From NCBI GenBank assembly GCA_016719605.1, contig JADJYW010000001.1, positions 310,001 through 374,000 of the forward strand: a DNA stretch of 64,000 nucleotides, given 5' to 3'. The position numbers were made by a program, and so were the translations under genes. Under the pieces are notes generated by a model, which was not told the DNA's origin, searched no databases, and was given only the letters and a program-made list of their open reading frames with translations. Shown here piece by piece: positions 1 through 8,786 of this stretch. Source of the stretch: Lewinellaceae bacterium (lineage in GTDB: Bacteria > Bacteroidota > Bacteroidia > Chitinophagales > Saprospiraceae). Every line of letters starts with the position of its first letter. The first letter of the stretch is position 1.

Positions 1-509
1 TGTTCCAGTTCGTGAATGTCCAGATACCTGCGCAAGATTCTGCGGATCACATACTGTTTGGTGCGGTTGTACCCGACTTCGATGTAAATAGCCCCGACCA
101 GCGCCTCCAGGGCATTGCCAAGCATGGATTTTGACAGGCGGGTTTGGTTGTAATCGGCGAGAAAAAGGTCGAGACCCATCCGATCGGCGATCTCGTCGAG
201 CGAGTTGCGCTTCACGATCTTGGAGCGCATTTTTGTCAAAAAGCCCTCGTCGCTGTTTGGGTATTTGGTGAACAGGTATTCGGCCACGATGGTGCTCAGT
301 ACAGCATCGCCAAGAAATTCCAGACGTTCGTTGTTGGAGATAGCGTAGTCACGGGTAGAAAACGTGCTTTTGTGATAAAACGCCAGTTTGAACAAATTGA
401 GGTAAGCCGGGGTAAAACCCAGTATGTTCTTGAGGCGCCGCGCCAGCTCCCTTTCGGGGTTGATGTAGTAGTTGTAAAAACGTCGAACTAATCGTATAGC
501 GATAGGCAT
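1..509 (-). CDS. rnc: Ribonuclease III (3' end cut by window edge)
   Basis: Double-strand-specific endoribonuclease used in rRNA processing. The N-terminal nuclease domain carries the signature NNERLEFLGDAVL (about residues 59-71, with the acidic residues E64 and D68) and a second helix GNALEALVGAIY (about 131-142) holding the last catalytic Glu. Asn replaces the Asp seen in the E. coli enzyme at the start of that helix; I believe this is common in Bacteroidota. The ATG at 509-507 gives MPIAIRLVRRF. The double-stranded RNA-binding domain lies beyond the window. The gene follows fabF by about 116 bp on the same strand, the usual acpP-fabF-rnc order. Identification is secure; the C-terminus cannot be seen. 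Confidence 0.93.
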   Translation of the reverse strand, partial: MPIAIRLVRRFYNYYINPERELARRLKNILGFTPAYLNLFKLAFYHKSTFSTRDYAISNNERLEFLGDAVLSTIVAEYLFTKYPNSDEGFLTKMRSKIVKRNSLDEIADRMGLDLFLADYNQTRLSKSMLGNALEALVGAIYIEVGYNRTKQYVIRRILRRYLDIHELE

Positions 510-625
510 AGGTAGTGATTAATTGCGCCTCCCGGCAAACGCCGACAGCCGGTAAGCCGGTTTTGGGGCAAAGGAGCGGGCAATTGTTACCGGATGCAAA
601 ACCACTGACAATTGCCCGAATAGCG

Positions 626-1868
626 TCATATTTTCCGAAATATGACGGAGGCATTATGGCCGCCAAAGCCGAAGGTGTTGCTCATGGCGGCATTCACCTG
701 GCGTTGTTGGGCCTGATTGAAGGTCAGATTGAACCTCGGGTCAATGTCCGGGTCGTCGGTGAAGTGGTTGATTGTTGGGGGGACAAAGTTGTGTGTAATT
801 GCCAGGATGCTCGCGATGGCCTCCACGGCGCCCGCTGCGCCCAGCAGATGTCCCGTCATACTTTTGGTGGACGATACGTTCAGCGCGAAAGCATGCTCGT
901 CGAATACGCGCCGGATGGCTTTCAGTTCGGCTACGTCGCCAAGCGGGGTGGAAGTGCCATGTACATTGATGTAGTCAATATCGGTGGGTAGCATACCGGC
1001 ATCCTGAAGTGCCAGGTTCATGACATTGATCACGCCGATACCCTCCGGGTGCGGGGCTGTGATGTGGTACGCATCGGCTGTTGCCGCCGCCCCCACGACT
1101 TCGGCGTATATCCGGGCGCCGCGTTTTTTAGCGTGCTCGTATTCTTCCAAAATAAGTGCCCCGGAGCCTTCGCCCAGCACAAACCCGTCGCGGTCTTTGT
1201 CGAAAGGTCTGGAAGCGGTTTCAAATCCGTCGTTACGCTCACTCAGTGCTTTCATGGAATTGAATCCACCAACAGCGGTCTTGGTGATTGTCGCTTCGGA
1301 GCCGCCGGACACGATGATGTCGGCACGTCCCATTCGGATATAATCGAAGGCGTTCATAAGTGCGTGCGACGACGAAGCGCACGCCGACACCGTGGCATAG
1401 TTGATACCCATGAAACCATACTGGATGGATATTTGCCCGGCGGCGATGTCGGAGATCATTTTGGGAATCAGGAACGGGTTGTGTTTGGGTGTTCCGTTGC
1501 CAAGCACATGTTCCTCAATTTCTTTTTCAAGCGTAGCCATTCCGCCAATGCCGGAAGCCCAGATGACGCCTACTCGCTGTTTATTAATAACATCCAGATC
1601 AAGGCCGGAATCTTTCAGGGCCTCGGCTGCCGTGACCATTGCAAACTGGGTGAACCGATCCAGTCGGCGTGCTTCGCGCCGGTCCAGGTGCGCTTCCGCG
1701 TTGAATCCCTTGACCTCACAGGCAAATTGTGTTTTGAACAGGCCGGCATCGAACTGCGTAATCAGGTTGGCGCCGCTGATTCCTTTTTGCAGGCCTTCGA
1801 GGCATTCCAGGAGCGTATTGCCAATCGGGGTGAGGGGCGCCAAGGCCGGTAACGACTACTCGTTTCAT
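626..1868 (-). CDS. fabF: Beta-ketoacyl-ACP synthase II (frame broken by one base)
   Basis: Condensing enzyme of fatty acid elongation, adding malonyl-ACP to growing acyl-ACP in the cytoplasm. The Cys-His-His triad is visible in VSACASSSHA, NVHGTST and GHLLGAAGA. The true start is the ATG at 1868 (MKRVVVTGLGA). The continuation TPIGNTLLECLEGL lies in another frame because the CCCC run at 1837-1834 (minus strand) has one C too many: GGCGCC-CTC-ACC-CCG would read G-A-L-T-P. With one C removed the protein is about 414 aa, normal for FabF. An essential gene is unlikely to be broken, so I treat this as a sequencing error. It lies between acpP and rnc. Confidence 0.93.
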
Positions 1869-1955
1869 ACAGCGGAAATATCGGTTGAACACGGTTTGAA
1901 AAAGGCCGCCAAAACGGCCCGACGGGGACAAAGGTACAAGGTTCAACCAGAACAC

Positions 1956-1990
1956 AAAAGGTTCAAAGCAAGACTGCTTTGAACCTTTTT
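1956..1990 (-). terminator. Hairpin between acpP and fabF
   Basis: Perfect 15-bp inverted repeat AAAAGGTTCAAAGCA / TGCTTTGAACCTTTT around a 4-nt loop. The T run is better on the plus strand (TTTTTT) than on the minus strand (TTTTG). Placed just after acpP, it could act as a partial terminator that lowers fabF and rnc expression relative to the abundant acyl carrier protein. That role is inference. Confidence 0.6.
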
Positions 1991-2029
1991 TCAACCTTTA
2001 CCGGGTACTCAGATATGCCAAGGCTTGAA

Positions 2030-2269
2030 TCAGGAAGCTGTTTGGCTTTCGAGATAGTCAATGGCCTGACCGACCGTCTGAATTTTTTCGGCTTGCTCAT
2101 CCGGGATAGATACATCAAACTCTTTTTCGAATTCCATGATCAATTCCACGGTGTCGAGCGAGTCGGCGCCAAGGTCCTGGATGAAGTTAGATTCGGGCGT
2201 TACCTCATTCTCGTCTACACCCAGTTTGTCAACGATAATTTTTTTGACACGTTCGGCTACGTTTGCCAT
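2030..2269 (-). CDS. acpP: Acyl carrier protein
   Basis: Small acidic carrier (79 aa) that holds acyl intermediates on a phosphopantetheine arm during fatty acid synthesis. The attachment site is S37 in the GADSLDT motif. The four-helix pattern and the length are typical of the family. It is the first gene of the acpP-fabF-rnc cluster. Its promoter region is shared with the divergent pyk gene. Confidence 0.97.
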   Translation of the reverse strand: MANVAERVKKIIVDKLGVDENEVTPESNFIQDLGADSLDTVELIMEFEKEFDVSIPDEQAEKIQTVGQAIDYLESQTAS

Positions 2270-2310
2270 GTTGTTCTGACTTTAAGTGAAAAAAAGTGCA
2301 TTTTTCGAGG

Positions 2311-2320
2311 GGCAAAGTAA
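2311..2320 (-). promoter_or_regulatory. Probable acpP promoter -7 element
   Basis: Minus-strand TTACTTTGCC, one base off the Bacteroidota -7 consensus TAnnTTTG, about 42 nt upstream of the acpP start. Confidence 0.4.
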
Positions 2321-2494
2321 CGGCTATCCCTGTTTTTAAAAAAATTTTTGTATCCTAATTTTTGGCGTACCTTCCACCCGCTCAGATTTGATTTTTTGTA
2401 AATTTTACACTTAGTATTGGCGTAGCCATCTTACAAAAACTGCTATCCCTTTGACATAAGTAGCCAATTGTATACCAGCCAATCTCTTAAACCC

Positions 2495-2525
2495 TTGGTA
2501 CATCGCTCCAAGCTCTTTACTTTTG
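2495..2525 (+). promoter_or_regulatory. pyk promoter
   Basis: TACTTTTG at 2518-2525 matches the Bacteroidota -7 element TAnnTTTG. TTGG at 2495-2498 sits 19 bp upstream as a -33 element. The 304-bp acpP-pyk gap holds these divergent promoters and nothing else that I recognise. Confidence 0.6.
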
Positions 2526-2573
2526 TAGCGTTATCTTATTGTAGTTTTTACACGTCAAAAGATTCGCTCGACA

Positions 2574-4063
2574 ATGCTGTACACGGAAACTAATATCCAA
2601 CTCATTCAAAACAACTCGCTCATGCGCAAAGACGGCGGTCAGAATACCAAAATCGTTGCAACCGTAGGCCCTGCATGTAATACATACGACACCTTACTGG
2701 AGCTCGTACAGGCTGGTGTGGACGTTTTTCGCCTGAATTTTAGCCACGGCACCCATGCCGATCACCTGACCATCATCCAGCACATTCAGGCTATCAACAT
2801 GGAATTTAATACCCATGTTGGTATTCTGGCCGATTTGCAAGGCCCCAAATTGCGGGTGGGAAAGATACAGGACAACGCCCTGCCACTTCAAGCGGGCGAT
2901 ATCATCACCCTCGTCAATGAAAATGTGCTGGGAACGCGGGAAAAAATCTACATGTCCTACGAGCAATTCGCCGAGGACTGCGAAGTAGGGGAACGCATTC
3001 TCATGGACGACGGCAAACTGGTCTTTGAGGTGGCATCCACCAATAAAAAGGACACCGTACAACTTCGATGCCTGCACGGCGGTGTGCTGAGCAGCAACAA
3101 AGGCGTAAACCTGCCCGATACCAATATCAAACAACCTTCGCTGACGGAAAAAGACCTCGAAGACCTGGAGTTTATCCTCACACAACCGGCGGTCAATTGG
3201 GTCGCGCTCTCGTTTGTGCGCACGCGCGAAGACGTGGAAGATTTGAAAAACCGAATCGAGGCGCGTGGGCACCAGGCTAAGGTAATGGCCAAAATTGAAA
3301 ACCGGAAGCGGTCAAAAATATCCGCAAGATCGTCAAGGCAGCCAATGGTATTATGATTGCCCGGGGCGATTTGGGTGTGGAAATGCCCATGGAACGCCTG
3401 CCTATCACCCAAAAACAGATCATCCAAATGTGTATGCAGTTCTCTCGCCCGGTAATTGTAGCCACCCAGATGATGGACAGTATGATCAAAAGCCCTTCGC
3501 CTACCCGGGCCGAGATCACAGATGTGGCCAATGCTGTACTCGACGGCGCCGATGCCGTTATGCTCAGCGCCGAAACATCGGTGGGCGATCATCCACCTTT
3601 AGTCGTCCAGGCCATGACTCTAATTATTGAGGAAGCCGAGAAACACTTCTGGCCGCAGATAGAGGTGAAGCGCCCAAAAGCCTCCAACAATGCCCGCACG
3701 TTCCAAAATGATGTGATCTGTTTCAATGCCTGCCGTGTAGCAGAAGAAATCGGCGCCAAAGGCATTGTCGGCCTGACCGTTTCCGGCTACTCCGCCTTTA
3801 AAATGAGCAGTTTCAGACCCAAATCCCGCATCTTCGTTTTTAGCGACCAACAGCATATCCTGAACACACTGAACCTGCTCTGGGGCGTGCAATGCTTCTT
3901 CTACGACCGCTATGCATCTACAGACGAAACCATTCAGGACTGTACGGATATTTTGAAAAACAGCGGCTTAGCCAAAAAAGACGACATCCTGATCAATACA
4001 GCATCCATGCCCATGCACATGCGCCACCGCACGAATATGCTGAAAGTAACCGTCGTAGAGTAA
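2574..4063 (+). CDS. pyk: Pyruvate kinase (frame broken by one base)
   Basis: Last enzyme of glycolysis: phosphoenolpyruvate + ADP to pyruvate + ATP. Family motifs in order: KIVATVGPA, DVFRLNFSHG, then after the break IMIARGDLGVEMP and DGADAVMLSAETSVGDHP, followed by the regulatory C-terminal domain. The frame breaks near 3302, inside the active-site segment KVMAKIEN. Adding one C to AACCGG restores ENPEAVKNIRKIV and gives about 496 aa, normal length. The break is most likely a sequencing error. The start at 2574 is used; the ATG at 2622 (MRKDGGQNTK) fits the family N-terminus better and is a real alternative. Confidence 0.93.
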
Positions 4064-4067
4064 TTCA

Positions 4068-4150
4068 GTTTTGAGTTTTGAGTTTTGAGTTTTGCGTGCT
4101 ACCGAACTCAAAACTCAAAACTCAAAACTCAAAACTCAAAACTCAAAACT
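4068..4150. repeat. Inverted arrays of the 9-bp repeat ACTCAAAAC
   Basis: About three copies of GTTTTGAGT, an 11-bp spacer, then about five copies of ACTCAAAAC. The two arms can pair into a long hairpin. The array fills the whole gap between the convergent pyk and fur genes, so it probably acts as a bidirectional terminator (inference). Single-orientation arrays of the same unit precede glyA, lpxK and the gene at 47635-48456. Confidence 0.85.
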
Positions 4151-4153
4151 GAC

Positions 4154-4678
4154 TCAGTCTCCCCACCCGGGTTCATCCTCCACCATCCTGGGTTGTTTGC
4201 GCAGGATTCCGAACTCCATCTCCTTTTGGCAGGCGCCACAGATGCCGTACAGGTTGAGTGAGTGGTGGGTAATTTGGAAGTTGAGCAGTTCGCCTACCAT
4301 GTCCTTGATCTGCTGCACCCTCGGATCACAGAATTCGACCACACGCCCGCAATTGGCACAAATAGCGTGGTCATGTTGCTTGTAGCCGTAGGATTTCTCA
4401 TATTGGGCCAGGTTTTTTCCAAACTGATGTTTCTTGACCAAATCGCAGGATGTGAGCAGCTCCAGGGTGTTGTACACCGTGGCGCGACTGACGCGGTAGT
4501 TCCTGTTTTTCATGTGAATGTACAACGCCTCCGCATCGAAGTGGTCGGTGCGTCGGTAAATTTCCTCCAGAATGGCGAAGCGTTCCGGCGTTTTGCGCAG
4601 ACCGCCTTTCTCCAGATGGGTAGAGAAAATACGGAGGACTTCCTGAATGATGTGCTGTTCGTCGCGTTGGATAGACAT
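4154..4678 (-). CDS. fur: Fur-family metal-dependent repressor
   Basis: Metal-sensing transcription regulator, 174 aa. The N-terminal winged helix (RKTPERFAILEEIY, then VSRATVYNTLELL as recognition helix) is followed by the dimerisation domain with a metal-binding HDHAICANCGRVVEF segment. CANC and CGAC form the structural zinc CxxC pair. The start at 4678 (MSIQRDEQ) is chosen because the upstream residues overlap the promoter. Fur is more likely than PerR or Zur, but metal specificity cannot be read from sequence alone. Confidence 0.88.
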   Translation of the reverse strand: MSIQRDEQHIIQEVLRIFSTHLEKGGLRKTPERFAILEEIYRRTDHFDAEALYIHMKNRNYRVSRATVYNTLELLTSCDLVKKHQFGKNLAQYEKSYGYKQHDHAICANCGRVVEFCDPRVQQIKDMVGELLNFQITHHSLNLYGICGACQKEMEFGILRKQPRMVEDEPGWGD

Positions 4679-4712
4679 AGATGGTTCGGAAAGGACACGC
4701 AAATGCGATGGG

Positions 4713-4740
4713 CAAAAGTAGCACAACTGCACATGGCAAA
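4713..4740 (-). promoter_or_regulatory. fur promoter
   Basis: Minus-strand TACTTTTG (4720-4713) with TTTG at 4740-4737 as the -33 element, 35 nt before the chosen fur start. Confidence 0.55.
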
Positions 4741-4809
4741 AGACAAGTTATTGTGCACCCTTTCTAAACAGCGCCAACAGCGGTAAAGTTGACGCCCGTT
4801 TTCCGCTCC

Positions 4810-6173
4810 TTACAAATAGGTCAGCACACCGGCTTGAATCGAGAGCGTGTTGATCGGCTCGCCTTTTGGCCCGATGCCTTTGCCGCTCAGGGACTGCCGG
4901 TAGGTTGGTTCCACAAATGCTGCATAGCGGCCACCGCCCACCGGGCGCTCGATCCGAATGCCCACATCTGCCGTTGCATAAAGATTGCTACTCAAGGTTC
5001 CTTTTTCAAAAATGCCCTGCCCGGGTTTCCGCAGTTGAGGAGCCTGGTTGGGGTCGGGTAAAAAGTTGGGCGGCAAGGTATTGGGCGGGAAATAGAACGT
5101 TCCGTAGTCGTAGTTTTTTTGCGTGGCGAGATGCGCCGTTGCGCCGGCAACTGCGTGGGCGGTCGTTTTGCCAAAACGGGCGATGCGCCGGCTGGCTTTC
5201 AGCGGCAGCGTCACCAGATCCGCATCCACCTCCGCCAGATTGGAGCCGTAGTAGCCGTCGGTTATGTTTCCACTGTAAATTTTCACGTCAGGCTTCGGAG
5301 TGTAGCGCTTGTGGTGTAGCCAATACCTGCCTCCACACCCCATTTTTTGGACCGATAGCCGCCGGCAAAGGTGGCGCCGTAGCCACTCGTGGTCTGACGT
5401 TCGCCACTAACCAGCACGCGGTTTTGGTCGGCAGAAGCATAAACCGATACATAAAACGGGCTTTTTCCCAAAGATTTTACTGTCGGAGCCGGGGTGAACG
5501 CCGGGTTGCGATTTGGAACGGCAACCGACGCAAACGCAGCATCGAATGGGAGCGACTCAACGGAAGCATACAGCCTGCGCTGGGCTTGGGCAGCCAGCGC
5601 GTTCAGATCCGTCAAGACTTCCGAGATACTGCCCGCGCTCTTGTAGTCGCCGGAAAGCAGCACCGGTGCGCCCGGTTGCGTAGTGGCGTCCTGGTGCAAG
5701 CTGCTCAACACACCGGCGTGTTGGCCGAACGTGCTGTCGGGCCGGCGGCGCCCCGTTGTCCGACCGGGCAATTTCCCGGGATTGACTTGCGCCACGGGCA
5801 CATCCGGATCGAACCGGGGCATAGCCGGAGCCGACGGAGATACCGATGCTCCCCAGTAGGATTCCGTGTTCCACAGCAACAAGAGAATGATGGCCGCTTC
5901 CGCAATCTTGGCGATGCGCAGCCGCCGCACTCGGACGGCCTGGATTTGCAGCCGGTTGGCCAATAAATTCCAGTGCGCACTTTGGTAGGGTGCCTCCAGC
6001 CGTTCCAGCGTATGATACACCGCTTTGTCCACCGCATCCACCGGAGCAGGCTGCTCTTCCACCAATGCGGCGTCCATCTTCTGCTCCAGCATCGCCCAGG
6101 TAGCCGGATCAAAATCCGGTTCCAGGTTGTCCAGAACAGATTTCAGGTGTTGATCAAAGTTTTTATCGCTCAT
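4810..6173 (-). CDS. Anti-sigma-like membrane protein with C-terminal beta-barrel (frame broken)
   Basis: Unnamed protein read as one chain of about 454 aa. The cytoplasmic N-terminus (MSDKNFDQHLKSVLDNL, FDPATWAMLEQKMDAAL) repeats a helix-loop theme. One membrane helix follows (IAKIAEAAIILLLLW, about residues 94-108), then a Pro/Ala linker. The C-terminus has alternating strands (FYVSVYASADQNRV, GYGATFAGGYRSKKWGVEAGIGY, LYATADVGIRIERP) like an outer-membrane barrel. The break near 5309 is repaired by one added A (GYTTKRYTPKPDV). It lies 21 bp after an ECF sigma gene, the usual place for an anti-sigma factor. Function is inferred from context. Confidence 0.65.
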
Positions 6174-6194
6174 GATTTTCAAGTCGTGTATGGA

Positions 6195-6791
6195 CTACGA
6201 TTCCGTGTTGCCATTTTCAAAATAGATATGGCGGGCGTAGAAGTATTCTTTCAGTTTGATGCGGGCTTTCACCAGGTTGCTCCGGGAAGTGCTTTCTGTG
6301 ATTTCGAGTGCATCGGCAATTTCCCGATGCGAATATCCCTCCACGACGTACAGGTTGAACACTGCACGATACGCCGGAGACAGTTCATGCACTGCGGCGA
6401 GTATTTCCTGCTCGGTAAGGTGGCTCAGGGCATCCGGATCGTCGGTGGACAGATAGTGCGCTTCGTTGATGTCCTCGGTGCGTCGGCGTACTGTTTTACG
6501 GTAATAGTCAATGCAGGTATTGACCATGATGGTGCGTATCCATGCTGCGAGGGAGGTGCCGGCCTTGTAGCGGGCAATGTTTTGAAACACTTTGATGAAC
6601 CCCTCGTGCAGCAGATCAAGTGCCTCGTCGCGCGAGCCGGCATACCGCAGACATACGCCCATCATCTTGCCGTAGTGCTGCTCGTACAGCTGCTGCTGTG
6701 CCCAGCGTTCTTGCCGGGCCAGGGCTGCAATCAGGTTATGTTCGGTGTGTTCCAGCGGCAGGACGAAATCCATCTGTTGATTTCGGTTCAA
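6195..6791 (-). CDS. ECF RNA polymerase sigma factor
   Basis: Sigma-70 family, ECF type, 198 aa. Region 2 spans about residues 30-95 (DEALDLLHEGFIKVFQNI, then TSLAAWIRTIMVNTCIDYYRK). Region 4 spans about 130-185 (LSPAYRAVFNLYVVEGYSHREIADAL, then SNLVKARIKLKEYF), a helix-turn-helix for the -35 element. It is followed by the membrane/beta-barrel gene at 4810-6173, so the two are probably a sigma/anti-sigma pair. Targets are unknown. Confidence 0.92.
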   Translation of the reverse strand: MNRNQQMDFVLPLEHTEHNLIAALARQERWAQQQLYEQHYGKMMGVCLRYAGSRDEALDLLHEGFIKVFQNIARYKAGTSLAAWIRTIMVNTCIDYYRKTVRRRTEDINEAHYLSTDDPDALSHLTEQEILAAVHELSPAYRAVFNLYVVEGYSHREIADALEITESTSRSNLVKARIKLKEYFYARHIYFENGNTES

Positions 6792-6798
6792 ATGTTTG

Positions 6799-6828
6799 AA
6801 AAAAAACGGGATTCAACAAGCCCGTTTT
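6799..6828 (-). terminator. Rho-independent terminator after the BatD-like gene
   Basis: Minus strand: AAAACGGG, 10-nt loop, CCCGTTTT running into eight T. It ends the murB/DUF58/BatD-like transcript just before the sigma factor gene. Confidence 0.75.
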
Positions 6829-6895
6829 CTGACGAGCGGTAAGGAAACGCCGCAGCCCACCGGTACGCTGCCTTGGCCTCAGAAAAAAACAAGGG

Positions 6896-7783
6896 TTACC
6901 CCCCGATCACCTGTCTGGCTTTTTCGAGCGCCTGTTCGTGAAAATCTCTGGACGGTGCCGTCTCGGCATATTTGACCAAATCGGCTTGCTGCAATAAAAA
7001 ATCAAGCACGGGCCGCAGGGCCTCCGGGAAATCCGTGCCGGGCAGCATGGCAGAAATTTCGCCGGTTGTAGATTCCAGCGCCGGGATGTCGTACCGGTGT
7101 TCCAGATACGCCCGAACGATCAAACTCAGGGCCGAGTAGTATTCCAGCAGACGGCCTTTTTGCCACGGTTTTTCCTTTTCCAGCACCTGTAGTTTTTCCA
7201 AAGCCAACTCCCGCGCCGAGGGCGGCGGCGGCGCCAAAGCAATGGCTACCGGCGCCGGTTTCGCCCGTCGGCGCTTGCGGTAGAGATACCAGGCCGCCAG
7301 GAGAAGCACGAACGAGGAGCCGGCGAACACCGCCCAGTGGTCGTACCAGGCTGCCGGCTCGCGCCGAATGTCGCGGATGTCGTCCATATCGCTCAGGTCC
7401 GAGGAGGCCCGCGGGGCGGAAATACGGAGTTGCAACGGGTTTGTCCGCACGGTGTCGCCGAGGTGCAGGTTTACGGTCAGGGGCGGCAGGTCGAGTGTGG
7501 CACTGTCGAGGGCGATCAGGGTAAATTGTTGTACCCATTGGGCGCCGGAGCGGCTCCATTCGGAGCGCGCGAGGATGTTGTCTGCCGGAAAAAAGTTTTG
7601 CCATGCGGCAAAATTGACGCGCAGGGGCGCCACCCGTACGCCCGAAACCAGCACGCGCAACGCAAATGTGTCGCCCGCTTCCACCCGCTCGCGGTCGGGC
7701 ACGGCGCTTGCTCTGGTCTGCGCAACCAATCCGGCGGGCAGCGCCAACAGCCCGAACAACAAACACATCGGTATCTTAGCCAT
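6896..7783 (-). CDS. BatD-like membrane protein
   Basis: 295 aa. A signal peptide (MCLLFGLLALPAGLVAQ) precedes a beta-rich periplasmic domain. One membrane helix (WAVFAGSSFVLLLAAWYLY, about residues 161-179) is followed by a basic stop-transfer RKRRRAK and a helical cytoplasmic domain. This is the layout of the protein that usually follows DUF58 in Bacteroidota MoxR/Bat operons. The start at 7783 (MAKIPMCLL) overlaps the corrected stop of the DUF58 gene (ATGGCTAA), which implies translational coupling. No BatA or BatB follows. The exact biochemical role of the family is unknown. Confidence 0.7.
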   Translation of the reverse strand: MAKIPMCLLFGLLALPAGLVAQTRASAVPDRERVEAGDTFALRVLVSGVRVAPLRVNFAAWQNFFPADNILARSEWSRSGAQWVQQFTLIALDSATLDLPPLTVNLHLGDTVRTNPLQLRISAPRASSDLSDMDDIRDIRREPAAWYDHWAVFAGSSFVLLLAAWYLYRKRRRAKPAPVAIALAPPPPSARELALEKLQVLEKEKPWQKGRLLEYYSALSLIVRAYLEHRYDIPALESTTGEISAMLPGTDFPEALRPVLDFLLQQADLVKYAETAPSRDFHEQALEKARQVIGG

Positions 7784-8657
7784 GTGCCACGGATTTGGAT
7801 CGTTTGGCAAAAAAATGCAGCAAGGCGCGCACATACGGCTGGTCGGTACACAAACTCAAAAATCTGCCCCGGCACGCCGAAACATAGCCTGCGTAGCGGC
7901 CCGGTGCACCTCAAAAGTGTGCTGGTACTGCCGCCGCAACTGGCTGCTCGTGGTGTCTACCCATACCTGTTCGCCCGATTCGGCATCGGCTACGCGCAAC
8001 ACGCCCACGTCGGGCAGGTCGCGCTCCAGCACATCCCAGCAGTGGATGCCGATACAATCGTGCCGGTTGGCCAAAACACGCAGCGCGTCCTCGTAGCGGT
8101 CGGCCAAAAAATCGGACAAGACAAAACACACGCTGCGTTTTTTCAGCACATTGTGGATAAACCGCAGCGCCCCCGCCAGGTCGGTCCCGCGCCCGGAGGG
8201 TTTGGCCGTCAATATCTCCCGGATAATGCGCAGGATATGCTGCTTGCCCTTTTTGGGCGGAATGAACAACTCAATCCGGTCGGAAAAAAGCATGACGCCT
8301 ACCTTGTCGTTGTTGGCAATGGCTGAAAAAGCCAGCACGGCGCAGAGCTCTGTCAGGTACTCTTCCTTGAACTGGGTGTGGCTGCCAAATACCGCCGAAC
8401 CGCTCACATCCACCAGCAAAACCACGGTATTCTCCCGTTCTTCTTCAAAAACCTTGATGTACGGCTCGCCGGCCCGGGCCGTCACGTTCCAGTCGATGTT
8501 GCGCACGTCGTCGCCCCACTGGTACAGCCGCACCTCGCTGAACGACATGCCCAGGCCTTTAAATGCACTGTGGTAGCCGCCCGTGAACAGGTGGCTGCTT
8601 AGCCCCGTGTCTTGATTTCAATCTTGCGTACTTTTTCAGCAGGTCGGATGATGTCAT
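7776..8657 (-). CDS. DUF58 (vWA-like) protein, three frame breaks
   Basis: Read through three missing bases, this is a normal DUF58 protein of about 294 aa: MTSSDLLKK, VRKIEIKTRG, LSSHLFTGGYHSAFKG, MSFSEVRLYQWGDD, then VVLLVDVSGSAVFG (metal-site DxSxS of the vWA-like fold), ending SLCTDQPYVRALLHFFAKR. The lost bases are one A near 8635, one G near 8602 and one T near 7861, all in homopolymers, so they look like sequencing errors. DUF58 proteins normally work with a MoxR AAA+ ATPase; none is encoded here, since murB lies upstream. The start codon lies 8 bp from a tandem-repeat array. Confidence 0.85.
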
Positions 8658-8665
8658 CTTTTTTT

Positions 8666-8765
8666 GGTTGGAAGGTTTCTGGTTGGAGGGTTTCTGGTTG
8701 GAAGTTGGGGGTTTCTGGTTGGAAGGTTTCTGGTTGGAGGGTTTCTGGTTGGAAGGTTTCTGGTT
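8666..8765 (-). repeat. 15-bp tandem repeat CCAACCAGAAACCTT upstream of the DUF58 gene
   Basis: About six to seven slightly diverged copies (CCAACCAGAAACC followed by TT or CT) read on the minus strand. They fill most of the gap between murB and the DUF58 start. The same unit, in sense orientation, precedes recO, the flotillin gene and the small membrane protein at 24721. Confidence 0.9.
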
Positions 8766-8786
8766 TTTTGGGGTGGGGTGGGGCGT

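Noticed and set aside
1834..3303. Programmed ribosomal frameshifting in fabF and pyk
   Set aside because: No slippery heptamer with downstream pseudoknot is evident, and similar single-base breaks occur in many unrelated genes, so sequencing error is simpler.
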